This document shows, piece by piece, positions 1 through 7,862 of a stretch of DNA of 16,074 nucleotides. Location of the stretch: positions 1 through 16,074 of the forward strand of contig JASJEI010000221.1 in assembly GCA_030064795.1 (NCBI GenBank), written 5' to 3'. Below the pieces are notes generated by a model, which saw nothing but the letters and a program-made list of their open reading frames with translations, was not told the origin of the DNA and ran no database searches. The stretch is from Pleurocapsa sp. MO_226.B13. Lineage in GTDB: Bacteria > Cyanobacteriota > Cyanobacteriia > Cyanobacteriales > Xenococcaceae. The translations under genes were made by a program, and so were the position numbers. The first letter of the stretch is position 1, and every line of letters starts with the position of its first letter.

Positions 1-24
1 GTTTTAACCAAGTTTTTAGTTGAT

Positions 25-56
25 AGCGTTGCTTCGTACTCGCGTAGCGAGACCGC
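25..56. repeat. Small palindromic repeat, GCTTCG/CGCGTAGCG type
   Basis: The stretch contains the perfect hairpin CTCGC-GTA-GCGAG (39-51), preceded by GCGTTGCTTCG. Words of this kind are typical of dispersed short palindromes in large cyanobacterial genomes. It lies just upstream of the IS4-type transposase remnant, and the transposase reading frame stays open through it. It could be an old insertion in the transposase gene. Copy number elsewhere in the genome cannot be seen from here. Confidence 0.4.
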
Positions 57-117
57 CCTAAGCAAAAATTACAAAATCTTTTATTATACCACTAAAGACT
101 TTTGCAAGAGTTCTTAT

Positions 118-814
118 TTGATCTTTGATAGCAAGTTCACCACCTACGAACAGCTCAAACAACTTGATGAGCTCCCCAATCCCATTAAATTTATTACCAT
201 CCGGAGACGAGGAAAACCCATCGTTGAAGAACTCAATGCTCTACCTCAGGCAGCTTGGAAAACTATCCGAGTGCAGGGGCACGATGGTCGCAATCGAACC
301 ATCAAGGTACATGAACAAACCATCCCTCTCAAGGGCTATGGTAAAGACATCCGACAACTGGCGATCGCTGGTACGAGTCGTATTAAACCAGCTCTGTTAA
401 TCACCAATGACTTTGAGCGACCCATCAATCAGATTATTCGCAAGTATGCTCGCCGTTGGTTGGTCGAGCAGGAAATTGACGAACCGATTCAATTTTTCCA
501 TCTCAACCGGCTTTCTTCCTCCATGGCGATCGAGGTTGACTTTGACAAGAGCGATGTCCATTCTGGCTCATAATCTCGATCGTCTGCTGGCATTGGATTT
601 AGAGGGCTATTCCCACGCTCTAGCCACCTCTCTGTTTGAGAAGTTCATCTGTAATTCTGGGCAGATTCGGATCTCTGAAGATGCCATCAAGGTCACCATG
701 AAGAAGAAACGGCATTTGCCGATCTTACTCAAGGCTCTCGAACCGTTCCAAAACGAACCGATTACCTGGATGGGAAACCGACAGCTTAGCTTCATGGCTG
801 ATTCGTCCTCATAG
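118..814 (+). pseudogene. Frameshifted IS4-type DDE transposase remnant
   Basis: This is the C-terminal half of a DDE transposase of the IS4/Transposase_11 type. Frame 1 reads LIFDSKFTTYEQL, then KYARRWLVEQEIDE, which resembles the YxxRWxxE block that carries the third catalytic acidic residue in IS4-like enzymes. At about 535-560 the frame is lost. The protein continues in frame 2 as MSILAHNLDRLLALDLEGY and ends at the TAG at 812-814. Neither frame alone gives a whole enzyme, and the first catalytic Asp region is missing. Frame 1 stays open back to base 1, so the gene may begin outside the window; 118 is a TTG codon and not a convincing start. The remnant is presumably inactive. The exact IS family was not confirmed by alignment. 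Confidence 0.75.
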
Positions 815-820
815 CTACCT

Positions 821-846
821 TATTTAGGGGCTGTATTTAGGGGCTG
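821..846. repeat. Exact tandem 13-bp duplication near the IS end
   Basis: The 13-mer TATTTAGGGGCTG occurs twice with no gap (821-833 and 834-846), starting 7 bp after the transposase stop codon. This is about where the right terminal repeat of the element should lie. It may be a duplicated IS end or replication slippage. No matching inverted copy is visible at the left edge of the window, so the IS boundaries remain undefined. Confidence 0.6.
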
Positions 847-874
847 TTTCTCACCATGAAAATCCGTGCTGATA

Positions 875-902
875 GTAGGGGCGAATGGTCATTCGCCCGT
901 AC
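875..902. repeat. Palindromic dispersed repeat (GTAGGGGC family)
   Basis: A perfect 9-bp inverted repeat, GGGCGAATG (879-887) and CATTCGCCC (890-898), is separated by 2 bp and flanked by GTAG on one side and GTAC on the other. The same flanking words occur at 1415-1422 and 1508-1514 inside the histidine kinase gene, so two members of one repeat family lie within about 600 bp. It is between the transposase remnant and the kinase gene's stop codon. It could act as a hairpin at the 3' end of the kinase transcript, but no T-run supports a terminator. Confidence 0.6.
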
Positions 903-942
903 AGTAGTTAATGATAATCAGGATCTGGTATTAAAAAGGCGT

Positions 943-3252
943 TCATCTCTTTTTTTTGTCACCTCTTGGCAGAGTAAACCAAAAAGTCGAACCAATTCCC
1001 ACTTTACTGTTAACACCAATTTGACCTCCATGAGCAGTAATAATTTGCTGACATAGATATAGTCCCAATCCTAAACCAGGAGAACGACGAACGCGATCGC
1101 CTCGACTGTAAAGAGCGAAAATTCTAGTACATAATTCTGGACTAATACCAACACCATTATCCCAAACAGTGCAATAGATCTTATTAGCTTTAACTGTAGC
1201 TTCCAAAGTTATACTCACTCCAGGGGGATTATATTTCAGAGCGTTGTTAATCAAATTCTCGAATACACGCCAGAGTTGAACCCAATCGCCATTGACTGAC
1301 GGCAAATTATCTGGAATGGCAGTATGGATACTTGCTTGATTTTTAACTAACAAAGGTTGCATATCTGTAATTATTGCTTCAATTAGCTGTTCGAGTTGAA
1401 GCGGTTGACAATGAGTAGGGGCAATTCGCCCTAAAAGACTCCTAAAGGATACCGTGATGCGAAGCGAATCCTTTAGGGCTTCGCATATCGCTTCGCATCT
1501 CGAATTGCCTGTACTTACACCTTTGATTTGGTAATTATGTACTTCCATGAGCGAGTCGAGTAGATGAAGTTGGCGATCGCTGCCTCTAATCATCCTCTCT
1601 AACATTGAACGAGTTATCAAAAACTCTTTCTCTGGCTTATCAAGTAAATTTTCCAATACCATCGAAAGTCCTAAAACTGGAGTTTTTAAGTCATGGGTAA
1701 CCGAGTGCAGAAAAACCCGTAACTGCCTACGAGACTCAAATTCAGACCGTTGCAGATTCTCAAAGGTATAAACACCAAGATCGCAAACAAAGCATATCCA
1801 AGACAAATACCAAATTGTGCCTAATACTTGACTTGGTTTGAGCCACTCAGAATCGAAACCAAAGATCGTGCTGATGAGTAAAAATCCGCCAAAAGTCATC
1901 AACTGAGAGGTAAGATGTAACCGCCAACGAACTGGGATTAAGGTGGCAAGAAATAGAAAGACCAGCGTCCAGATACCAACAATCGGTGCTTTATCGTTAT
2001 TCAATGTGTCTCCCAGTTGAGGCACTATGGTAACGCAAGCAACAAAACTGAGAAATGGTAAATTTGGTAGGGAGTAAACCGCCTTGGTTTTAGAGAAAAT
2101 CAGCCATGCTAATAGAGATAAAATAACAGCAGCGTAAGTAAAAAGTTCGGGTTGTTCTTGAGGATCGAGAGTCGCTTCATAACAATTGATCGCAAAAAGA
2201 GTAATAGTACAGCCAAAAGCAATCCACCAAACTAAGTACAAGCGATCGCGCAAAAACTGATATCGCCACACCTGATATTCTGTTCCACCAGGATTACTTG
2301 CTGTGACTGAGTTTAAAGTTAATTTGCTAGTAACAAAGGGATTCAGACTACAGTTTAAATAGCCCAAAACAGTTTTGATTAAGTCAAGGGGTTTAAAAAA
2401 ATTATCTTGCTTGGTTAAATTGTTTTTTGCTTTCTCTAGCAGAGAGTTAATTAGGTTTAGTTGGCGATCGCTACTTTGAGAGATAGCTTCTAAAGTCGAA
2501 CGAGCGATCGCTATTTTTTCTCCTGACTGCTGCCCAAGTTGTTGAAAAACTTGTAAATTATGAACAACAGGAGTACGAAGTTCAGCAGATACAGTATATA
2601 CAAAGCTCTCTAACTCCTGACGCGCAGATAATTCCGATTGTCTTATCTTTTCATATAAAAAAACTGCTAAGTTACAGATCGAACAAACCCAAAACAAAGC
2701 AATTGCTAGTTCTATCTGTTCAGTAACAGAAATTGTTGGCACTGCATCAAGAACAGCATTAGCAGCAAAATAAAAAGCAAATACGCTCAACTGCACCACA
2801 AAATGAAGATACCAATAGACGGGAATAAGAGCAGCTAGAATTAGAAAGGTAAAAGTCCAAATAGTAAAATTAAAATTAGCGTAGCCGTCCCAAGATAGCC
2901 CGATTTGTTGGTAAACATTCATCGACCAACCCAGGGCGATAAAGAGTAGATGAGGATGAGAGCGACCAAACTTGGTTTTTTGTAGACTCAGACATATTCC
3001 TATACTAAACAATTCCACAGTTCCTAAAATCAGCCAAAGCTTCCCTCGATATTCTGGATAAAGCAGTGACACAAAGAATAGACTCAAACTCCAAAAAAAG
3101 GCAATCTGAGCAGCTAAATACAAACGTTCTTTAAAAAACTTGCGTCGCCAAGTCTTATAATCTCCTGAAACTGGAGATAAACCAATTCCTTTGAGTTTGG
3201 TTAATCCGTCTAGAAAGAATGCAACTAGCCTCGTCTTAAATACTGCTCTCAT
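943..3252 (-). CDS. Membrane histidine kinase with duplicated sensor/phosphoacceptor unit
   Basis: This is an inner-membrane sensor kinase of two-component signalling (769 residues from ATG 3252, which has a weak GAG upstream; a TTG at 3267 would add five residues). It contains two homologous units. Unit 1 (about residues 30-285) has roughly six hydrophobic segments followed by a phosphoacceptor-type helix. Unit 2 (about 325-580) repeats this; compare IWTFTFLILAALIPV with IWTLVFLFLATLIPV, and SDRQLNLINSLLE with SDRQLHLLDSLME. Only unit 2 keeps the phosphorylatable histidine (VTHDLKTP, His520); unit 1 reads VSAELRTP with Ala223. One HATPase domain follows: N-box ENLINNALKYN, G1 DNGVGIS, G2 GLGLGLYLC. 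Residues about 580-613, between phosphoacceptor and ATPase domains, are encoded by a nested palindromic repeat. No response regulator gene is adjacent. It lies downstream of an arsR-type gene on the same strand, 131 bp away, so co-transcription is possible. The signal sensed is unknown. Confidence 0.85.
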   Translation of the reverse strand: MRAVFKTRLVAFFLDGLTKLKGIGLSPVSGDYKTWRRKFFKERLYLAAQIAFFWSLSLFFVSLLYPEYRGKLWLILGTVELFSIGICLSLQKTKFGRSHPHLLFIALGWSMNVYQQIGLSWDGYANFNFTIWTFTFLILAALIPVYWYLHFVVQLSVFAFYFAANAVLDAVPTISVTEQIELAIALFWVCSICNLAVFLYEKIRQSELSARQELESFVYTVSAELRTPVVHNLQVFQQLGQQSGEKIAIARSTLEAISQSSDRQLNLINSLLEKAKNNLTKQDNFFKPLDLIKTVLGYLNCSLNPFVTSKLTLNSVTASNPGGTEYQVWRYQFLRDRLYLVWWIAFGCTITLFAINCYEATLDPQEQPELFTYAAVILSLLAWLIFSKTKAVYSLPNLPFLSFVACVTIVPQLGDTLNNDKAPIVGIWTLVFLFLATLIPVRWRLHLTSQLMTFGGFLLISTIFGFDSEWLKPSQVLGTIWYLSWICFVCDLGVYTFENLQRSEFESRRQLRVFLHSVTHDLKTPVLGLSMVLENLLDKPEKEFLITRSMLERMIRGSDRQLHLLDSLMEVHNYQIKGVSTGNSRCEAICEALKDSLRITVSFRSLLGRIAPTHCQPLQLEQLIEAIITDMQPLLVKNQASIHTAIPDNLPSVNGDWVQLWRVFENLINNALKYNPPGVSITLEATVKANKIYCTVWDNGVGISPELCTRIFALYSRGDRVRRSPGLGLGLYLCQQIITAHGGQIGVNSKVGIGSTFWFTLPRGDKKKR
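1415..1514. repeat. Nested palindromic repeat inside the kinase coding sequence
   Basis: The outer repeat has arms GGCAATTCG (1420-1428) and CGAATTGCC (1501-1509), with GTAGG before and TGTAC after, like the copy at 875-902. Its centre is split by exactly 72 bp (1429-1500). That insert carries two inverted pairs of its own: CCTAAAGGAT (1441-1450) with ATCCTTTAGG (1468-1477), and GATGCGAAGCGA (1456-1467) with TCGCTTCGCATC (1488-1499). Both layers keep the kinase frame open and add about 33 codons to the linker between the phosphoacceptor and ATPase domains. Confidence 0.8.
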
Positions 3253-3383
3253 GGTATTCTCAAGCAAAGTTTTCCCAGCCTTCTTCCAGTTGTAAGAGCT
3301 AAGGATAACATCAAGTCTACCTATCTGAAATCACCCAGTCGGGTTAATAAACCAATACCAATGAGCGCGCATTAACTGGAAAG

Positions 3384-3755
3384 TTATTTTTGAACGGTTG
3401 CTTTATTTACGCCCCGTCTACTAGAAGAAATATCCAAAATATTCAATAAAACGGCAATCTTATCTAAATTTAAAAGATAATAGATCCAATTGCCTCTTCT
3501 TTCTTTATCTAACAATCCTACTTTGTGAAGCACCTTAAGATGATGACTAACCGTAGGTTGAGATAATCCTAGAGGTTCGATTAATTCGCAGACGCAAGCT
3601 TCCTGGTTTGGCTGGGAAGCTATATAACTAATTAAATGCAATCTCGCTGGTTCACCTAACACCTTGAAGATAGCTGCTATTTCTTTTGCCTGTGCCGAGT
3701 CAATTACCTGTGTAAATATGGAACAACAGGTATCGGTTGGATTTGAGCTTTTCAT
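3384..3755 (-). CDS. ArsR/SmtB-family metalloregulator, arsenic-type cysteines
   Basis: This is a winged-helix repressor that normally leaves DNA when it binds As(III), Sb(III) or a thiophilic metal. From ATG 3755 it has 123 residues, the usual family length. A TTG at 3818 would add 21 residues without family resemblance and would cover the likely operator. The recognition helix region reads LSQPTVSHHLKVLHKVGLL, followed by the wing ERRGNWIYYLL. Two cysteine sets are visible: the N-terminal pair Cys10-Cys11 (NPTDTCC, like the Corynebacterium-type ArsR) and Cys54/Cys56 (ACVCEL, like the classical CVC site of E. coli-type ArsR). The histidine kinase gene follows on the same strand. No arsenite pump, reductase or methylase is in the window, so its target may be itself, the kinase, or distant genes. 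Family assignment is firm; the inducer is inferred. Confidence 0.85.
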   Translation of the reverse strand: MKSSNPTDTCCSIFTQVIDSAQAKEIAAIFKVLGEPARLHLISYIASQPNQEACVCELIEPLGLSQPTVSHHLKVLHKVGLLDKERRGNWIYYLLNLDKIAVLLNILDISSSRRGVNKATVQK

Positions 3756-3798
3756 ATTATCTATACTGACAGGTACTAATAGAGATTTGCAACTTTCG

Positions 3799-3819
3799 CT
3801 CGAATGGACTCTATTCAAG
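3799..3819 (-). promoter_or_regulatory. Candidate ArsR operator dyad
   Basis: The imperfect inverted repeat CTCGAAT-N7-ATTCAAG has 6 of 7 matching positions per arm and lies 44 bp upstream of the preferred arsR start. Family operators are typically AT-rich dyads of the form TGAA-N-TTCA overlapping the promoter, and this one fits loosely. No convincing -35/-10 pair could be assigned. It is proposed as an autoregulatory site by position and symmetry only. Confidence 0.35.
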
Positions 3820-4330
3820 TTTTACCTAATCCTATTATTAGCATGACTGGTCGTTAGTTCCATCTTAAAACAGTAAATAGAGTTTATTGGCGATCGCGAC
3901 TACTGACTAGCAACTATTCCCTAAATTTAGATCTACAAGTATTAGCTTGAGCGATCGAGCTTTATAAAGATTATTTTATTTTGTGGTTTTAATAAATAAT
4001 TAACCGAATCTTAGTTGATTATTTTTGCATATATTTTTATCTTGATCTAAGTTTGAATTTAACTTTTATACTTTTTAATTATTCGCTCAAATCTGCTTTA
4101 TTTTTGGAGATAAACGATCTCAAACTTAGAAACTATCTTGAATAAAAAACACATTTTTTTGTGGTTAATGGTTTCTAGTTATTGTTAAAAAAGCTGACAA
4201 GATAACAAATTAATCCGCAATTAACTCAAAATTTTAGAGTCGATTTAACAGTATAGGGCAATGCATTCGACACCTTTATATCGGACGTGGCAGGGTACTG
4301 TTCATCTTAATAATTTCAGGAGATAGAGTA
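3820..4330. other. AT-rich intergenic spacer between divergent genes
   Basis: About 510 bp with no coding signal on either strand, lying between the arsR-type gene (leftward) and the phosphodiesterase gene (rightward). It contains one HIP1 core (about 3891-3897) and an imperfect hairpin AGCTTG-AGCGAT-CGAGCT (3944-3961) with one G-T wobble. A good Shine-Dalgarno, AGGAGA, sits at 4318-4323, seven bases before the phosphodiesterase ATG. The promoters of both flanking genes presumably lie here, but none could be assigned with confidence. Confidence 0.6.
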
Positions 4331-7300
4331 ATGACTGAGAATAAGGTAATTTTGACGGGATTTGCTTCTTTACCTGCCGATACTTTTGCAGAAGGGCCCG
4401 AATCAGGTGCAGATCTCGATACAAACCGCACTGGCCCATTTCCAGGTCAACCTGTCGGAGGTTGGAGTGGGGTACAGTTTGCCGGTCGCGATAGTTATTG
4501 GTTTATTGTTGATAGTTTATTTGGTGGCGATTCTGATACTTTAGCGCGGATTTACCAAGTCGATCCGAATTTTGCGGGAACGGAAGGGGGAGATGGAAGC
4601 GTTGAAATAGAAGATTTTATTACTCTCAAAGATCCTAATAATTTAGTGTCGTTTGAGATTCGCAATGAGAATGACCTCGAACGCCCTTTGACTGGTACGG
4701 ATTTTGATACGGAAGCTTTGGTAATAGACGATAATGGCGATTTGTGGGTGGGAGATGAATACGGCCCTTACCTACTGCATTTTGACAGCGATGGGACGTT
4801 GCTAGAAGCACCTATTGCCACACCCAATATTCCTCAGCTAAATACCCTCAACGGACAAGACCCAATTATTATCGGGCATCGCGGGGCGAGTGGCCCTTTA
4901 CCCGAACATACTCTACCAGCTTTTCAACTGGCTTTAGAACAGGGTGCAGATTTTATCGAAACCGACTATGTAATGACCTCTGATGGCGTTCCCATCGTGC
5001 GTCATGAGCCATTATTGAATAATACTACCGATATATTGGATCGTCCCGAATTTAGCGATCGCGAAACGACTAAAGTTATCGATGGAGTTGAATATACGGG
5101 CTTTTTTGCTGAAGATTTTACCTTAGAGGAAATTAAAACCCTCCGCGCCAGACAGCCTCGTCCCGAACGCAGCGATGAGTTTGACGACCTCTATGAAATT
5201 CCCACGATGGCGGAAGTCATTCAGTTAGTTAAGGATTATGAAGCGGAAACGGGCAAGCAGGTCGGTATCGTTCACGAACTCAAGCATAATAGTTATTTTG
5301 ATCGTATTGGTTTAAATCTCGAGGAAGCTACGGTACGGGTATTACTGGAAGAAGAATTTACCAACCCCGAACAAAACATCATTCAAACCTTCCAAATCGC
5401 GCCTCTAATTCGTTTGGATCGAGAAATTATGCCCGCAGCGGGTATTGACGTTCCCCTACATCAACTGACAGGCGCGGCCAGTGAAGAATTTAGTCCTGGT
5501 TTTTCTTTCCCTTACGATATCGTTGATAACTTTAGTAATCCCGATTTTAGCGAAGAAGATGCCCGTGCAGTTTACGGCGATTTGGTAGATATTATCGATC
5601 TCAGTGCGGAAACGGGATACGGGGATTTATTGGCACTACCTGAATTCTATGGGTTCATGAGTACTTATGCCGAGGCGGTTAACCCCTGGAAAAATACGAT
5701 TTTACTACGGGAAGGTTTAGAAGAACCTGTTGATGGGGACGGGGATGGTAATGCCGAAATTACGACTCAGTTGACTGGGGAAGTTTCTCCCTTAATTGAT
5801 TATGCCCATGATGCGGGATTGTTGGTTAACGTATATACCCTGAGAGATGAAGAACGCTATCTGACTTTAAATCCCGACGGTACGGTACAGACTCCCGAAC
5901 AAGAAGCAGAGGACTTAATTCGTTTGGGTGCAGATGGTTTGATTGGTGACTTTCCCGAAACTATAGATTTAGTCAGAGATGGGATTGTCGCCGAAGAAGT
6001 GCGATCGCCCCAAAATCCTGAAGTGGAAGCAGGGGAAGCAGTAGCTAACCTGACTGGTTCGCGTGGTTTTGAAGGAATTGGTTATAGTCCTGACAGAACT
6101 ACTCTTTATCCGATTTTAGAAGCACCCGTAGATGGCGATCCTGAAAATTCTCTACGTATCTATGAATACGATATTCAGACGGGAACTTATAGCGATGAGT
6201 TGTTTGGCTTATATCCTCTAGATGATTCTGGCGATACTCCTACTTTCCAGTTAGGGGACTTGACCCCGATTAACGAGAATGAATTTCTCGCGATCGAACG
6301 GGATGACTTTCAAGCTGATGAAGCCTTCTTCAAGAAAATATTTAAGATCGATATTTCCCAAGTAGACGGAAATGGCTTTGTGGAAAAGACGGAAGTAGTG
6401 GACTTGCTAGATATTGCCGATCCTGAAGATCTTAATGGTGATGGCAATACCGATTTTGACCTTCCGATTACTAGCGTCGAAGATATATTAGTAATTGACG
6501 AGCAAACAATTCTAGTTTCCGTTGATAATAACTATCCTTTTGGCGATTTTGCGACGGGAAGACCTCCAGAACTAGATAATAATGAAATTATCTTACTCGA
6601 ACTCCCCGAACCTCTCGATCTCGACCCCAGATTAGGAGTAAACGGTATTAATTCCCAAGATTCTCTAGAAGGTTCTTTAGATGAGTTTATTGGCTATGAA
6701 AATGGCAGCTACTTTATCGAAGTTCCCGACGGACAAATCGATGAATTCTTTGATTGGAATCCCGACTATCCCCAATTAGTTTCTGCCCATCGCGGTGGTT
6801 TTCTGCCTGGTTTTCCCGAAAATGCGATCGCCACTTTTGAGAATACTTTAACCACTGCGCCAGCTTTGCTAGAAGTAGACGTGCGTCGTACTGCTGACGG
6901 CGAGTGGATTTTGATCCACGATGAAGACCTAGATCGTACCACTAACGGTACGGGTCTGGTTGCAGAAACTACTCTAGCAGAAATTCAAACTTTACAGCTA
7001 AAAGACAACGAGGGCAATCTCACACCCTATCCCGTACCAACCTTAGAGGAAGCTATCCTTTGGGCGGAAGGACGGACGATTTTGGAACTCGACCTCAAAT
7101 CCGATGACTATGCTAGCGAAGTTGCCGAGATTATTACCGAACTTGACGGGGAAGACCAAGTAAGATTTATTACCAATGATGTCGAACAGGCTACCGAAGT
7201 CTACAACGTCAATCCAGAAATACACCTGGGACTATTTATCGTCCCCGATAATCAAGAGGCAGTATTTGCCGAGGTAGAAACCGCACCCTTTAGTTTAGAT

Positions 7301-7858
7301 AAGGTTAGCGCGTTTACGGGAACTCAACCCCAGTCGGAGGACTTTTATCAAAGTTTACACGATCGCGGAATCGTAGCAATTCAAGGTCTATTTGGGGGAC
7401 AGGATACCTTTGACGGTACTCCCATTGACGATCTTAGCGACGAACAAAGAGAGACGCTGTTTGAGACTGTCTTAAATAATGGAGGAGATGCGATCGCAGT
7501 CGACTATTACCAGCAAATTGCAGCGATCATTGGTTATCCAGTAGAAGCTGAACCCGATCCTCTACTCGAACCTGTTTTCGGTACTCTTGAGGGAGATAAT
7601 CTAAAAATAGAAGCAGGTAATAATTTAGTTTTTGCTGGAGAAGGTAATGACTCCATCGACGCTTCTACTGCTGAAGGCAATAATCGGATTTATGGCGATG
7701 GTGGCGATGATACTTTTATTCTAGGTAGGGGCGACCGCCTTGTAGGTGCTGAAGGTGCAGATAGCTTTTTTGCTACTTCTGGCGGTGATAATACCATTAC
7801 TGGTGGTGCGGGTGCAGACCAATTTTGGATTGCTAATGATGAACTTATTGTTATCTAA
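4331..7858 (+). CDS. Tandem glycerophosphodiesterase / phytase-like esterase with RTX-like repeats
   Basis: A 1175-residue multidomain hydrolase. GDPD domains split glycerophosphodiesters into glycerol 3-phosphate and an alcohol, a phosphate-scavenging role. Order: N-terminal half of an esterase-like phytase domain (about 1-165, GTDFDTEALVIDDNGDLWVGDE); GDPD domain 1 (about 178-560; His183 in HRGAS, Glu192, Glu210/Asp212 in ETD, His225); the rest of the phytase-like domain (about 570-805, RGFEGIGYSPD and a second acidic stretch); GDPD domain 2 (about 815-1070; His820, Glu830, Glu848/Asp850 in EVD, His863); then Gly/Asp-rich RTX-like motifs (GDGGDD, GGAGADQF, about 1090-1167). GDPD 1 therefore interrupts the phytase-like domain. 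Both GDPDs keep the expected catalytic residues. There is no N-terminal signal peptide; RTX tails usually mean type I secretion and Ca2+ folding outside the cell. The protein ends eight residues after the last repeat, so the usual C-terminal secretion segment seems missing. Start is ATG 4331 with Shine-Dalgarno AGGAGA. Confidence 0.85.
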   Translation: MTENKVILTGFASLPADTFAEGPESGADLDTNRTGPFPGQPVGGWSGVQFAGRDSYWFIVDSLFGGDSDTLARIYQVDPNFAGTEGGDGSVEIEDFITLKDPNNLVSFEIRNENDLERPLTGTDFDTEALVIDDNGDLWVGDEYGPYLLHFDSDGTLLEAPIATPNIPQLNTLNGQDPIIIGHRGASGPLPEHTLPAFQLALEQGADFIETDYVMTSDGVPIVRHEPLLNNTTDILDRPEFSDRETTKVIDGVEYTGFFAEDFTLEEIKTLRARQPRPERSDEFDDLYEIPTMAEVIQLVKDYEAETGKQVGIVHELKHNSYFDRIGLNLEEATVRVLLEEEFTNPEQNIIQTFQIAPLIRLDREIMPAAGIDVPLHQLTGAASEEFSPGFSFPYDIVDNFSNPDFSEEDARAVYGDLVDIIDLSAETGYGDLLALPEFYGFMSTYAEAVNPWKNTILLREGLEEPVDGDGDGNAEITTQLTGEVSPLIDYAHDAGLLVNVYTLRDEERYLTLNPDGTVQTPEQEAEDLIRLGADGLIGDFPETIDLVRDGIVAEEVRSPQNPEVEAGEAVANLTGSRGFEGIGYSPDRTTLYPILEAPVDGDPENSLRIYEYDIQTGTYSDELFGLYPLDDSGDTPTFQLGDLTPINENEFLAIERDDFQADEAFFKKIFKIDISQVDGNGFVEKTEVVDLLDIADPEDLNGDGNTDFDLPITSVEDILVIDEQTILVSVDNNYPFGDFATGRPPELDNNEIILLELPEPLDLDPRLGVNGINSQDSLEGSLDEFIGYENGSYFIEVPDGQIDEFFDWNPDYPQLVSAHRGGFLPGFPENAIATFENTLTTAPALLEVDVRRTADGEWILIHDEDLDRTTNGTGLVAETTLAEIQTLQLKDNEGNLTPYPVPTLEEAILWAEGRTILELDLKSDDYASEVAEIITELDGEDQVRFITNDVEQATEVYNVNPEIHLGLFIVPDNQEAVFAEVETAPFSLDKVSAFTGTQPQSEDFYQSLHDRGIVAIQGLFGGQDTFDGTPIDDLSDEQRETLFETVLNNGGDAIAVDYYQQIAAIIGYPVEAEPDPLLEPVFGTLEGDNLKIEAGNNLVFAGEGNDSIDASTAEGNNRIYGDGGDDTFILGRGDRLVGAEGADSFFATSGGDNTITGGAGADQFWIANDELIVI

Positions 7859-7862
7859 CAGA

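Noticed and set aside
3756..3818. TTG start for the ArsR-type regulator at 3818
   Set aside because: It adds 21 residues not typical of the family and covers the candidate operator; ATG 3755 gives the usual length and N-terminus.
3999..4020. Possible Pho box (ATTAACCG followed by CTTAGTTG) upstream of the phosphodiesterase gene
   Set aside because: Only the first 8-mer resembles the CTTAACCT consensus; the second matches poorly, there is no third, and it lies over 300 bp from the start codon.
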